Below are positions 1 through 9,591 of a stretch of DNA of 64,000 nt, in pieces. Numbering within the stretch: the first letter of the stretch is position 1; every line of letters starts with the position of its first letter. Origin of the DNA: Streptomyces sp. CC228A. Lineage in GTDB: Bacteria > Actinomycetota > Actinomycetes > Streptomycetales > Streptomycetaceae. A program made the translations under genes and the position numbers. The notes under the pieces were generated by a model. The model made no database searches and was not told the DNA's origin. It saw nothing but the letters and a program-made list of their open reading frames with translations. The DNA lies in assembly GCF_021390935.1 (NCBI RefSeq), contig NZ_JAJPUI010000001.1, positions 1,198,871 through 1,262,870 on the forward strand, in the 5' to 3' direction.

Positions 1-681
1 GGGGCGACGACGGGGACGGACAGGACCGCCGCCACCCCCGCGGCCGTCGCACGGAACGCCCCCGCCGCCAGCAGTCCGACCCAGCCGCACCCCACCAGCA
101 GCCCCGCCCACGCCGCGCACAGGCCGGGCCAGTTCGCCGGCACGGGGATGAGCGCACCGCCGTACACCAGCCGCAGGACCTCCAGGTCGACGACGATCAC
201 CGCCACCGCCAGCAGCAGCGCGAGGGCGGCCGTGACGGCGAGCTTGGCCGCCAGCAGCCCGATGCGGCGGGGCGCCGCCCCGAGGGCGTGCTGCAGGACC
301 GGGTAGCGGAACTCGTGCCCGTACGAGAAGGCGCCCAGGAGCCCCGCGGCGAGCGCGGCGGGCGGCAGCGGCAGCAGGGCGGCCAGGCGGCCAGGACGTC
401 GTGGAGGGGGCACTGCCCCTCCACGCCGACAGCACGGCCGCCACCGCCGAGACGGCGAGCGCAGAGGCGATGGTCAGCGGCGTGGAGGGCACGCCGAAGA
501 TCCGCCGCACCTCATACCGCAGCGGCCGCAGCGGCCCGCGCCGCGGCCCCGCCCCGCACCGCGCCACCGCGCCCACCGCACTCCGGGCGGTGGGGTGGCG
601 CGGGGTGGTGCGGCCGGGCGGTGGGCACGCGGGGTCCGCGGACGGGGGCGTGGGGATGCCGGTTGCGGTGACGCAGGGCAC
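1..681 (-). pseudogene. ABC-2 type permease, partial and frameshifted
   Basis: Membrane partner of the ATPase gene just upstream on the same strand, cut by the window edge. A frame from a GTG near 681 gives a Pro/Thr-rich leader, then LRYEVRRIFGVPST and a hydrophobic segment ending near 423. The rest is recovered only by two frame changes, near 422 and near 382: first EGQCPLHDVLAAW, then LLPLPPAALAAGLLGAFSYG, FRYPVLQHALGAAPRR and further hydrophobic stretches to base 1. The downstream motif resembles the cytoplasmic loop of actinobacterial ABC-2 permeases. Both frame changes lie in G/C-rich sequence and may be sequencing errors. The substrate is unknown. The start is uncertain, and the protein could also be the C-terminal half of a fusion with the ATPase. 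Confidence 0.55.
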
Positions 682-1835
682 ATCGGCTCTGCGGGCATGC
701 GCTCGGCGGCCGCGGCGTTCGGCGCGGCGGCTGCCTCCGCGGCGGGCGGCGGGGTGGAGGTCGCGGACTCCGGGAGCCGGGTGAGGGGCGTGGTGCCCAG
801 TCCGCGAGTGGTCGCCCCCGGCCTCTGGGCCACCGAGGGCCGCCGCGGGGCCGGGGTGAGCCCGCCGCGCCGGTTCGCCGCGGAGGCGGGCGCCGTGTCC
901 GCTTCCGACCGCGTGCCATCGCGGCGGGCGGCTTCGCCGTGCGGCACCTGTGCGACGGCCGCCGGGGCGGGGCCGGTCTCGTCGGCGAGGCGGTGCAGGA
1001 GGATCCCGTGCCGGAACGCCACCTCCCCCACGTCGGCGCAGCTGCCCCCGTACACGTGGAGCAGGTTGCCGGCCTCGGTGACGACCTCCAGGGCGCGGCG
1101 GGCGGCCCGGGCCTCCCGGCCGAGCAGTGCGGCGAGGCGGGCGGCGTGCGGGGTGTGGACGGCGACGCGGGGGCGCAACCGGGTGGCGGCGAAGGACCGC
1201 ACGTCCTGGTCTGCGACCAGCCGCCCCGCGCTGACAGCGACGACGCGGTCAGCGATGCGCGCGGCCTCCCGGGGGTCGGAGGTGGTGAACAGGACGGTGC
1301 CCCCGTGGGCGGCGTGGGCCCGCAGCACTCCGCTCAGCCAGCCGGCCTCGCGCGGGGAGAGCCCGGCGGCGGGTTCGTCGAGGAGGAGGGTGTGGGGGTC
1401 GCCCAACAGGGCAGCGGCGATGCCGAGTCGGCGTTCCATCCCGAGGGAGAGGGTGCCGAGCCGCTGGTCGCGGAGTTCGGCGAGGCCCACCACGTCGAGG
1501 AGTTCGTCCGCGCGCTCGGCGGGGACTCCGGTGGCCGCGCAGAGCATCCGGAGCTGACCGCGGGCGGTGCGGGCCGGGTGGCCGGGCACGTCGCCGAGGA
1601 GGACGCCGACCTCGCGGAGCGGGTGGGCGATCCGGTGCAGGGGGCGGCCGCGGAAGTACGTGACGCCCCGGCCGCGTTCCAGGCCGAGCATCAGCCGCAG
1701 GGCTGTGGTCTTGCCCGCGCCGGGCGCGCCGAAGAGGGCGGTGACGCGGCCCGGCCGCGCCTCGAAGGTGAGGTCGTGCACGGCGGGCGGCCGGTTGCGG
1801 CGGGGGATGCTGGTAAGTCCGATGGCCTGGAGCAT
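474..1835 (-). CDS. ABC transporter ATP-binding protein
   Basis: Energises an ABC-2 exporter by ATP hydrolysis on the cytoplasmic face. Visible motifs are Walker A GAPGAGKTT (residues 36-44), the signature LSLGMERRLGIA and Walker B LLLDEPAAGLSP. The ATG at 1835 was chosen because a GAGAG ribosome site precedes it and the conserved fold begins at once (MLQAIGLTSIP). The fold ends near base 960. The frame then stays open to 474 as a 150-residue Ala/Pro/Arg-rich tail that overlaps the permease leader in another frame. That tail is abnormal for the family, and a lost stop or an undetected frameshift is likely. Bacitracin- or BcrA-like exporters share this architecture, but no substrate can be named. 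Confidence 0.75.
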   Translation of the reverse strand: MLQAIGLTSIPRRNRPPAVHDLTFEARPGRVTALFGAPGAGKTTALRLMLGLERGRGVTYFRGRPLHRIAHPLREVGVLLGDVPGHPARTARGQLRMLCAATGVPAERADELLDVVGLAELRDQRLGTLSLGMERRLGIAAALLGDPHTLLLDEPAAGLSPREAGWLSGVLRAHAAHGGTVLFTTSDPREAARIADRVVAVSAGRLVADQDVRSFAATRLRPRVAVHTPHAARLAALLGREARAARRALEVVTEAGNLLHVYGGSCADVGEVAFRHGILLHRLADETGPAPAAVAQVPHGEAARRDGTRSEADTAPASAANRRGGLTPAPRRPSVAQRPGATTRGLGTTPLTRLPESATSTPPPAAEAAAAPNAAAAERMPAEPMCPASPQPASPRPRPRTPRAHRPAAPPRATPPPGVRWARWRGAGRGRGAGRCGRCGMRCGGSSACPPRR

Positions 1836-2000
1836 CGCTTCTCTCGCGGTAGATGAGACCGCTCGGCGGCAGGGCGGGTACCGCAGCACGATAACGCCAC
1901 ATTTCGGACTTTTTGCGCAGCGCGTCGGAAGCTCGGTCGGCGTCGGCGCACGGCCGGACGGCCGGAGGAAGGAGCCCGCGGCGGCCCGCGCCGACCGCCG

Positions 2001-2771
2001 TCACACCTCCGGGCGCAGCATCGGAGGGTTGAGGAGGGTCGCGCCGCCGGCGCGGAACAGCTGGGCGGGGCGCCCGCCCTGCCGTGTCGTGGTGCCCCCC
2101 GTGGGCACCAGGAAGCCAGGCGTGCCGGTGACCTTGCGGTGGAAGTTCCGCGGGTCGAGGGCGACGCCCCAGACCGCTTCGTACACCCGCCGCAGCTCTC
2201 CCACGGTGAACTCCGCCGGGCAGAACGCGGTGGCCAGCGAGGAGTACTCGATCTTGGACCGCGCCCGCTCCACACCGTCGGCCAGGATGCGCGCGTGGTC
2301 GAAGGCGAGCTGCCCCGCCTCCTCGCCGTTCCTGTCGGCACCGCTGTCGGGGCTGAGCAGCTCCTCCACAGCGGCCCAGCGGACACTGTTGGCGTCGCCG
2401 CCGGGCCGGGGCGCCGGCAGGTCGGGGGCGAGGGCGAGGTGGGCGACGCTGACCACGCGCATGCGGGGGTCGCGCCGGGGGTCGCCGTAGGTGGCGAGCT
2501 GCTCCAGGTGGGCCCCGGCTCCGGGCGCGGGTTCCGGATCGCCCGGCTCATGCACGCACAGCCCCGTCTCCTCGGCCAGCTCGCGGGCGGCGGCCGCGTC
2601 CAGGTCCTCGTCGGGCCGTACGAAGCCCCCGGGCAGCGCCCAGCGGCCCTGGAACGGCGGTTCCCCCCGTCGCACGACCAGCGCGCACAGGGCGTCACGG
2701 CGGACCGTGAGCACGACCAGGTCGACGGTCACAGCGAAGGGCGGGAAGGCCGAGGGGTCGTAGGGGGGCAT
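2001..2771 (-). CDS. nrtR: NrtR-type Nudix domain transcriptional regulator
   Basis: Protein of 256 residues with an N-terminal Nudix fold and a C-terminal winged-helix region, the layout of NrtR regulators, which sense ADP-ribose and repress NAD-related genes. The Nudix box is complete (G49, E55, R63, E64, E67, E68, G70), so hydrolase activity on ADP-ribose-like substrates is also possible. The C-terminal part contains EFTVGELRRVYEAVWG and FHRKV, typical of the DNA-binding wing. The ATG at 2771 is preceded by a near-palindrome covering the putative -10 box, as expected for autoregulation. No NAD biosynthesis gene lies nearby, and the upstream neighbour is a carbohydrate enzyme. Assignment to NrtR rather than a plain Nudix hydrolase rests on the C-terminal domain and the operator. 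Confidence 0.8.
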   Translation of the reverse strand: MPPYDPSAFPPFAVTVDLVVLTVRRDALCALVVRRGEPPFQGRWALPGGFVRPDEDLDAAAARELAEETGLCVHEPGDPEPAPGAGAHLEQLATYGDPRRDPRMRVVSVAHLALAPDLPAPRPGGDANSVRWAAVEELLSPDSGADRNGEEAGQLAFDHARILADGVERARSKIEYSSLATAFCPAEFTVGELRRVYEAVWGVALDPRNFHRKVTGTPGFLVPTGGTTTRQGGRPAQLFRAGGATLLNPPMLRPEV

Positions 2772-2780
2772 GCCGCGATC

Positions 2781-2803
2781 ATAGTCGTCTTCCTGACGAT
2801 AAA
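2781..2803 (-). promoter_or_regulatory. Candidate NrtR operator overlapping a -10 box
   Basis: The plus strand shows arms ATAGTCGTC (2781-2789) and GACGATAAA (2795-2803) around a 5-bp centre, a near-palindrome with a TCGTC/GACGA core like published actinobacterial NrtR sites. On the minus strand TATGAT (2783-2778) would serve as a -10 box 6 nt from the ATG at 2771, suggesting a leaderless transcript blocked by the regulator. Family motif is known; binding here is inference. Confidence 0.55.
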
Positions 2804-2845
2804 CACGCCCCCGGCGATCTTCCCGCGACACTGCGCGCACTGTGG

Positions 2846-4985
2846 TCACACCCCCAACTGGAGTCCGGCGGCCGCCTCCTCCACCATGCCGAGGCCCAGC
2901 CTGCTCACGCGCACGGCGAACGATTCCCCCGCAATGCGCAGCCCGGCGAGCCTGATCGCCCCCAGCGGAGCGCAGCGTACCGGCTGGAGGGCCACCGTGC
3001 GGGCCGGAGCGTCCGGCCGGATGCCCGCCAGCGCCACCAGCACGTGGACGGCGGCGGCCGCCGCGACGGCGGCCGGGCGGCAGGCGGACGGGTGCGGCAC
3101 GGGCGCGCCTCCCGCGGTGCGCTGCTCCCCCGCGTACATCTCGGGGAGCCGGTACGCGAAGGCCTCGGCGGCGTCCAGCAGTCCTCGCAGCAGTCCGGCG
3201 GCCTCCTTCTCGTATCCCGCGGCTGCGAGCCCGGCGACGGCGACAGCGGTCTCATGGACCCGGACGGCTCCGGCGCGGTGCCCGAACGGGTTGTACGCGG
3301 CCTCCTTGGCGGCCAGCCCCCGCAGACCCCAGCCGCTGTCGCAGGAGGGGCTACCCAGCAGCCTCGCGAGCTGTTCCGTCTGGACCTTGTCCAACAGTCC
3401 GTCGGCCGGCCGCCCTCCGCCCAGCAGACCGGTGTCCAGCAGATGGGCCGCTCCACCGCCGAGCACCGGCACGGGCCGTCCGTCCGCGGTGAGCGCCGCC
3501 GCGGGCCGTCCGCCTGCGGGGTCGTCGCACCAGAAGTCCGCACCGAACCGGAGGCGCAGCGCCCGCGCCCAGTCCCGCCAGTCTTCGGCACCGGGCCGGT
3601 TGCACGCCTCCAGCAGGTCGGCGCCGAGCAGCGCCGCGCGGTGGGCGTGGGCCTGGGTCTCGGCGCGGCTGACCCCGGCGCCGGGCCCCGGCTCGGCGAC
3701 GAACCCGTCCTCGCCGGCCGCGCCCCTCAGCCAGCTCAGGCAGCGCTCCGCAGTGGGCAGCAGCTCGGACAGGTCCTGCTCGGGGAGCCCCCACAACCGG
3801 GCCTCCGCGAGCACGGCGGGGAACGCCAGGGTCGCCTCGATGCCGGTGCACGCCGGCGGAAGGCAGGGCCCGGCGTCTCTCAGAGGCCCGGCCAGCCGCC
3901 CCTCCGATGCGCCCGCGCCGGTCTGCACGGCCCGAGCGGCGCTGCGCAGCGTGCCCGCCGCGAGCTGCGTCCCCAGGGGGAGCAGCATGCGCGCGGCCCA
4001 CAGCGCCTCGGCGGGGGCCGGGCCGCAGCGCCACGGCACCCCGGCGGCGAGGTGGAGGTCCCCGGGTGTGCCGGGTCCCGCACCAGGAGGGCCCGCAGGT
4101 CGTCGAGGCAGGCCCGCAGCAACGGCTCCACGCGCGGGTCGTCGCCCTCGGCGACGCCCTCCAGAAGGGTCTGCCCCCACTGCGTGCGACCGGCCGGGCC
4201 GCCCGGCCCGTGTGGACGCCGAGCTCGATGGTGCGGCGCGCCCCGGGGCCGAGCCCCAGTTCCCAACGCAGTACCCCCGCGGAGGCCAGGGCGTCCTTCG
4301 GCGGCGGGTCGGCGGTGACGACGGTCTGCGCGCCGTCCGGTGCGGACCAGCGGAGTCCGGTGCCGTGGACGGAGGCGCGCAGCTCGGGACCCGCCCGGCC
4401 GGCCGCCACCGCACCGAGCGCGGCCAGGTCCGTCCCGAGGGCCAGCTCGACGGGAAGGCGCAGGGGGCGGCCCGTGGCGTTGCCGAACGTGATCCGCTCA
4501 GTTCCGTCCGCGTCCCTGGTGCGCTCGACGGTGACACCGGGGTCGGGCCCGGGGTCAGCGGGGGTGCGGACCACGCCGAGGAAGCGCACCCGGTCGGAGC
4601 CTGCCATGCGCCCCTGGAGGCTGAGCGGTTCCAGATCGAACACCCTGAGCCGACTGCGGGACAGCAGCCGGCGGCCCGACTGGTAGACCCCTTCGAGTGC
4701 GCGGCCGACGAGCTGGCCGTCCTCGGCGGAGAGGGCCATGTACGGGAGGGCGACGCAGACGAGGGAACCGTGCACGGATGGCGGTTCCCCGGCGCGAGCC
4801 GCCGGGAGCGGCACCCGGCCGGGGGCGGTCTGCCATCCACTTGGCGGGCGGGCCGCGACCACGCCGGGGCCGGGGCCGGGGCCGGGGCCGGCGGGAACGC
4901 CGGGCGGCACGGCCGGGGCACTGGGGGGACGGCCCGCGGACGCGCCGGCGGGACGGGTGGAGGGTGCGCGGACAGTGCGGTCCAT
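2846..4985 (-). pseudogene. Glycogen-debranching-type glycosidase, two frameshifts
   Basis: Three minus-strand frames together encode one protein of about 710 residues. The first (4985 to about 4195) gives a Pro/Gly-rich leader and then the N-terminal debranching-enzyme domain (GSLVCVALPYMALSAEDGQL, LSLQGRMAGSDRVRFLGVVR, VVTADPPPKDAL). The second (about 4200 to 4070) reads TQWGQTLLEGVAEGDDPRVE and ACLDDLRALLV. The third (about 4075 to 2846) is the amylo-alpha-1,6-glucosidase-like part (GDLHLAAGVPWRCG, ARMLLPLGTQLAAGTLR, GWGLRGLAAKEAAYNPFGHR). The expected substrate is alpha-glucan branches or a related glycoside. Both breaks are single-base changes in G/C runs and may be sequencing errors. 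The start is chosen at MDRTV; an ATG at 5042 is possible. Confidence 0.7.
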
Positions 4986-5091
4986 GAGTCGTCTGCTGAG
5001 CCTTCTGTGCGCTCCGGACAGCCGCTGGAGGTACGGCGGCACGGGTCGGTCGACTCCGCCACAGACGTGAACGCCTCACGGCGCGCCCTGG

Positions 5092-7035
5092 TCACGCCCG
5101 CGCCCCCCGACCCGGGTCTCCCGGTGCCGCGTCGCCCCGGCCGCCCGCACCGCTTCCCTTCCGCGCCTGGGGCCGCGGGCTCTTCCCGGGGCCACCCGGA
5201 GCAGCGCCGCAGGGACCGCTCCGCACCTCGGCTTCAGCCGCGGCTCCGGCTCCGGCCACGGCCCCGACCGGGGCTCCGGTGCCGGTCGAGGGCGGGGTCG
5301 AGGGTGCGGTCCCTGCCGCGCTCGCCGTGCCGGTGTCCGGCCGCCCGGAGGCCCGGGGCGGGCTCGTCGCGGCCCGGCCGGTGCTGTCTGCCGGGCACGC
5401 GCCCGCGGGACCGGAGGGCCGGGCGGCTGCCGGGGTGGCGACGGCGTGCGGCGGGGCGGTGCGTCGCGGCTCCGCCCGGGACGGGCCCGGCCCCGGCCGC
5501 GCGCTGCCGGTGGGCCCGGGAGCGCCGGAGCCTCCGGCCGAGGCAGCCCGCGCCATGCGGGCGACCCGGGACGTGCGGGCGCGCGCCCTGCGCCGTGCGG
5601 CCGCGCCGGGCAGGCGCCCGCCGGGCCGCGCGGCACCGGGCGGGGTGCCAGCCGCGTCCCTGGCGGCGCGCTCGCCCCGAAGGCACTGTCGCAGCGACTC
5701 CGGGTCCACCTGCTCGTTGCACGCCTGGTGCAGGAGCCTGGCGAAGACGTACTCCGGGTCCGCCTCCAGGGCCAGCCCGAGCGCCACGCGCGCGGTGGGC
5801 TCGTCGCCCGTGGACCACGCCACCCAGCCGGCCAGCGAGAGGGGGGCCGCGGCATGCTCGCTGTAGGCACCGACGCAGCGCCGGGCCAGCGCCCGCCACA
5901 GCCGCAGTGCGGGCGCGGCGTCCGCACCTTCCATCCATTCGGCGGCCCGGTCCCTGGTCAGGCGGTCCTGGAGCCCGACGATCAGTGCTGCCGCCTCCTC
6001 GTGCGTGAGGAGCCGGTCGTCCGCGGAGTCGGCGTCCGCCGGGACCGGGGCCTCGGGCAGCTCCGCGAGACGCCGGATGAGCCGTCCCGCCCTCCGGATC
6101 GTCTCCTCGCGCACCCGCTCGCAGCCCTCGGCGCCCACCATCCGGTGCAGGAGCGCCGCACTCGCCGCGTCGAGCGCCCGGAGCTGCTCCGCCACGGCCC
6201 CGGTGCTCCAGGGCCGCAGACGCGACTCCATGTCGCGCAGCGAGCCCCGGAGGTGGATCCCCGCGTACGCGGCTGCCGCCGCCATCACCGACGTGCCGGG
6301 GGCGGCCAGCGCCCTCCCGCCCGACGGGCAGCAGTCGCTGTCGGGGCAGCAGTAGGACCAGAACCGGCCGCCGGAGATGCACAGCGCCTCGTACACCGGC
6401 ACGTCGAGGGCGCCGCAGGCGGTGCGGAGCTTCTGGGCCAGGGGCCGCAGCCGCTCCATGACGCGCCGGCCGGTCTCCCCTTCACCGGGGTCCTGGCAGA
6501 GGAAGACCACGATGCCGTCGGGCTTCGCGCCCCTGCGCTCACTGCCGTCCACCAGGCACTCGGCGAGCTGCTCCGCGACGGGCGCCCACTCGCGTGAGGA
6601 GCGGGGGATGCCCAGCCTGAGCCGCCCGCCGAACCTGCCGCGCTCACCGTGCAGGGCCAGCAGCACCACGCTGTCGGTGGGGTGGAATCCGAACATGTAC
6701 GGCAGAGCGTCGGCCAGCTCCGCGGGGCCCCGCAGGGTGAGTTGCGGCCCCTGTGCGAACAGGCTGCGGTCGGGCCCCTCCGCTTCCTGCCCGGCTCGGT
6801 CCGGCGGGCTCACCGGGCCCGCGGCGCCGCGGCCGTCACCCGCCCCGCCCGGCACGTCCGTCACCGCTGCCGTGCCGCGGTCGCCGGCCGGCCTGCCCGG
6901 AGTGCTCGCCGCGCCCTGTCCCGTCCCGCCCCGCATACCCGTCGCCTCCACCGTGCCGCAGTCGTCAGCCGTCCCTTCTCCGTCCGCCGGGGCGGTGTCG
7001 TCGGGACCCGTGATGTCGTCGTGTCGCTCGTTCAT
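5092..7035 (-). CDS. DUF4192 domain-containing protein
   Basis: Protein of 647 residues. After about 100 low-complexity residues, the DUF4192 core begins at LTLRGPAELADALPYMFGFH and includes DSVVLLALHG, WAPVAEQLAECL and FWSYCCPDSDCCPSGGRALA. It runs to about residue 460. The last 170 residues are a Pro/Ala/Arg-rich tail of no clear fold. No transmembrane segment or catalytic motif is evident. DUF4192 proteins are common in actinobacteria and have no known function. The gene is divergent from recQ, with a perfect inverted repeat between them. The low-complexity tail could partly result from a lost stop, as in other genes here. Confidence 0.85.
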   Translation of the reverse strand: MNERHDDITGPDDTAPADGEGTADDCGTVEATGMRGGTGQGAASTPGRPAGDRGTAAVTDVPGGAGDGRGAAGPVSPPDRAGQEAEGPDRSLFAQGPQLTLRGPAELADALPYMFGFHPTDSVVLLALHGERGRFGGRLRLGIPRSSREWAPVAEQLAECLVDGSERRGAKPDGIVVFLCQDPGEGETGRRVMERLRPLAQKLRTACGALDVPVYEALCISGGRFWSYCCPDSDCCPSGGRALAAPGTSVMAAAAAYAGIHLRGSLRDMESRLRPWSTGAVAEQLRALDAASAALLHRMVGAEGCERVREETIRRAGRLIRRLAELPEAPVPADADSADDRLLTHEEAAALIVGLQDRLTRDRAAEWMEGADAAPALRLWRALARRCVGAYSEHAAAPLSLAGWVAWSTGDEPTARVALGLALEADPEYVFARLLHQACNEQVDPESLRQCLRGERAARDAAGTPPGAARPGGRLPGAAARRRARARTSRVARMARAASAGGSGAPGPTGSARPGPGPSRAEPRRTAPPHAVATPAAARPSGPAGACPADSTGRAATSPPRASGRPDTGTASAAGTAPSTPPSTGTGAPVGAVAGAGAAAEAEVRSGPCGAAPGGPGKSPRPQARKGSGAGGRGDAAPGDPGRGARA

Positions 7036-7101
7036 GGCATGACGGTCCCGCGTCCCCGACCGGCCGTCGACCCCTGTGGAAAACCCCTGCGGCCGCGGTG
7101 T

Positions 7102-7131
7102 GTCCGCTGTCCACAGGGCTTGACAGCGGAC
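7102..7131. promoter_or_regulatory. Perfect 10-bp inverted repeat in the recQ divergent promoter
   Basis: Arms GTCCGCTGTC (7102-7111) and GACAGCGGAC (7122-7131) match exactly around a 10-bp centre. The right arm overlaps a TTGACA hexamer (7120-7125) that could be a -35 element toward recQ. It lies between divergent genes, so an operator is more likely than a terminator. The regulator is unknown and the motif does not match the LexA box. Confidence 0.4.
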
Positions 7132-7205
7132 GGACGGGGGGTGGCCCGCGGCCCTGCGACCGGTCCGTTCGCCCGTTGTCAGTCCCGTGCTGTTCCATGT
7201 GAGGC

Positions 7206-9377
7206 ATGGACCACACGCAGCAGGGAGATCTCCGCGCGACCGCCGATGCCGTGCTCGCCCGCCTGGTCGGTGACGCCACCGGCGCGGCCAGGCTGCGCGA
7301 GGACCAGTGGCGGGCGATCGAGGCGCTGGTCGCGCACGGCAGACGGGCCCTGGTGGTGCAGCGCACCGGTTGGGGCAAGTCGGCGGTGTACTTCGTCGCC
7401 ACGGCGCTGCTGCGGGCGGCGGGCGCGGGCCCGACCGTCATCGTCTCGCCGCTGCTCGCGCTCATGCGCAACCAGGTGGAGTCGGCTGTCAGGGCCGGGA
7501 TCCACGCACGGACGATCAACTCGTCGAACCCGGAGGAGTGGGAGGAGATCCAGGAGGAGATCGCAGGCGGCCGGGTCGACGTCCTGCTGGTGTCACCGGA
7601 GCGGCTCAACTCGCTGGGCTTCCGGGAGGAGGTGCTGCCCCGGCTCGCCGCGGCGGCCGGGCTGCTGGTGGTGGACGAGGCGCACTGCATCTCCGACTGG
7701 GGCCACGACTTCCGGCCCGACTACCGCCGGCTGCGCAGCATGCTGGCGGAGCTTCCCGCCGGTGTGCCGGTCCTCGCGACCACGGCGACGGCCAACGCGC
7801 GCGTGACGGCGGACGTCGCCGAGCAGCTCGGCACGGGCGCGGGCACCGACACACTGGTGCTGCGCGGCCCCCTCGACCGGGAAAGCCTCAGCCTGGGCGT
7901 GATCCGGCTGCCCGACGCGGCGCACCGCCTGGCCTGGCTCGCCGACCACCTCGGTGAGCTGCCGGGATCCGGGATCATCTACACCCTGACGGTCGCGGCG
8001 GCCGAGGAAGTCGCCGCCTACCTGCGCCAGTGCGGGCACACGGTCGCGTCGTACACGGGCCGGACGGAGGACGCGGACCGGCGCCAGGCCGAGGAGGACC
8101 TGCTGGCGAACCGCGTCAAGGCGCTGGTCGCCACCTCGGCGCTGGGCATGGGGTTCGACAAGCCGGACCTGGGGTTCGTCGTGCACGTCGGTTCCCCCTC
8201 TTCCCCCATCGCGTACTACCAGCAGGTGGGCCGGGCCGGGCGAGGGGTGGAGCACGCCGAGGTGCTGCTGCTGCCGGGCCCGGAGGACGAGGCCATCTGG
8301 CAGTACTTCGCGTCTGTCGCCTTCCCTCCCGAGGAGCAGGTGCGGCGCACCCTGGACGTGCTGGCGGGCGCCGGCCGGCCCCTGTCGCTGCCGGCCCTGG
8401 AGCCCCTGGTCGAGCTTCGGCGCACCCGACTGGAGACCATGCTCAAGGTCCTCGACGTGGACGGTGCGGTGCGCCGGGTCAAGGGCGGCTGGACCAGCAC
8501 CGGACGCCCGTGGTCGTACGACGCGGAGCGGTACGAGCGGGTGGCGCGGCAGCGCGCCGCCGAACAGCAGGCGATGCGGGACTACGTCGCGGCGGCGGGG
8601 TGCCGCATGGAGTTCCTGCGGCGGCAGTTGGACGACGCGGAGGCGGCCCCGTGCGGCCGCTGCGACAACTGCGCGGGGCCCCGCTTCGACCCGAAGGTGT
8701 CGGCGGCCGCCCTGGACCTGGCGCGCGGTGAGCTGCGCAGGCCGGGTGTGGAGGTGGAGCCGCGGCGGATGTGGCCTACCGGGCTCGCGGCGGTCGGTGT
8801 GGACCTCAAGGGCCGCATCCCCGCCGGGGAGCAGGCGTTCGCCGGGCGGGCGCTGGGGCGGCTTTCGGACATCGGCTGGGGCAACCGGCTGCGGCCGCTG
8901 CTGGCGGAGCAGGCGGCGGACGGACCGGTGCCGGACGACGTGCTGGACGCGGTGGTGCAGGTGCTGGCCGACTGGGCGAAGGGGCCGGGCGGTTGGGCAT
9001 CGGGCGCACCGGACGCGCCGCCCCGGCCCGCCGGGGTCGTGACCGTGCCGTCGCGCGGCCGCCCCGAGTTGGTGGGGTCGCTCGGCGCGCGGATCGCCGA
9101 CGTGGGCCGGATGCCGCTGCTGGGTTCTCTCGCCTACGTACCGGAGGAGGCCGGTACGCGTGTCTCGCGGACGAACAGCGCGCAGCGGCTGTGCGGTCTG
9201 CACCGGGCCCTGACCGTGCCGCCCGCGCTCGCCGAGCGCCTGGTGGCGGCCGGTGGTCCGGTGCTGCTGGTCGACGACTTCGCGGACAGCGGCTGGACAC
9301 TGGCGGTGGCTGCGCGGCTGCTGCGCCGGGAAGGCGCGCGCGGTGTGTTTCCCCTGGTCCTCGCGGTCACGGGCTGA
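7206..9377 (+). CDS. recQ: RecQ-family helicase with C-terminal phosphoribosyltransferase domain
   Basis: ATP-dependent 3'-5' DNA helicase of 723 residues. It has motif I QRTGWGKS (52-59), DEAH (157-160) followed by [16 protein letters not shown], motif [10 protein letters not shown] and the zinc ligands CGRCDNC. Past the RecQ C-terminal region, the last 90 residues form a type I phosphoribosyltransferase-like domain with PRPP loop [14 protein letters not shown]. Such RecQ-PRTase fusions are known in actinobacteria, but the role of the second domain is unknown. The usual HRDC domain is not seen. ATG start at 7206; ribosome site is weak (GTGAGGC). Other repair genes in the window (lexA, dinG, recA, lhr) give a fitting context, but no LexA box precedes this gene. 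Confidence 0.93.
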   Translation: MDHTQQGDLRATADAVLARLVGDATGAARLREDQWRAIEALVAHGRRALVVQRTGWGKSAVYFVATALLRAAGAGPTVIVSPLLALMRNQVESAVRAGIHARTINSSNPEEWEEIQEEIAGGRVDVLLVSPERLNSLGFREEVLPRLAAAAGLLVVDEAHCISDWGHDFRPDYRRLRSMLAELPAGVPVLATTATANARVTADVAEQLGTGAGTDTLVLRGPLDRESLSLGVIRLPDAAHRLAWLADHLGELPGSGIIYTLTVAAAEEVAAYLRQCGHTVASYTGRTEDADRRQAEEDLLANRVKALVATSALGMGFDKPDLGFVVHVGSPSSPIAYYQQVGRAGRGVEHAEVLLLPGPEDEAIWQYFASVAFPPEEQVRRTLDVLAGAGRPLSLPALEPLVELRRTRLETMLKVLDVDGAVRRVKGGWTSTGRPWSYDAERYERVARQRAAEQQAMRDYVAAAGCRMEFLRRQLDDAEAAPCGRCDNCAGPRFDPKVSAAALDLARGELRRPGVEVEPRRMWPTGLAAVGVDLKGRIPAGEQAFAGRALGRLSDIGWGNRLRPLLAEQAADGPVPDDVLDAVVQVLADWAKGPGGWASGAPDAPPRPAGVVTVPSRGRPELVGSLGARIADVGRMPLLGSLAYVPEEAGTRVSRTNSAQRLCGLHRALTVPPALAERLVAAGGPVLLVDDFADSGWTLAVAARLLRREGARGVFPLVLAVTG

Positions 9378-9407
9378 GACCGGCGGTAACGAAATTCACC
9401 ACGTCGG

Positions 9408-9450
9408 AATTGGGTCCCATACCATCCCATTCCCGTCAGGGGCCCCAATT
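9408..9450 (+). terminator. Inverted repeat downstream of recQ
   Basis: Arms AATTGGGTCCC (9408-9418) and GGGGCCCCAATT (9439-9450) pair with one mismatch around a 20-nt loop, 30 bp past the recQ stop. No U-tract follows. It could equally be an operator for the next gene, 140 bp downstream. Confidence 0.3.
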
Positions 9451-9591
9451 GCTCGTTGCCGCCCGCCCGTGGCGCCCGCAAGAATTGGATTGAGCCCCCT
9501 ACACGGCCATTCGCGGTCCGACAGGGCCGTGTGGCGGCGCGCCCCCACCCGTCCCTGCCCGCTCTGTGGGCGCGTATGCGAAGGGAGGACC

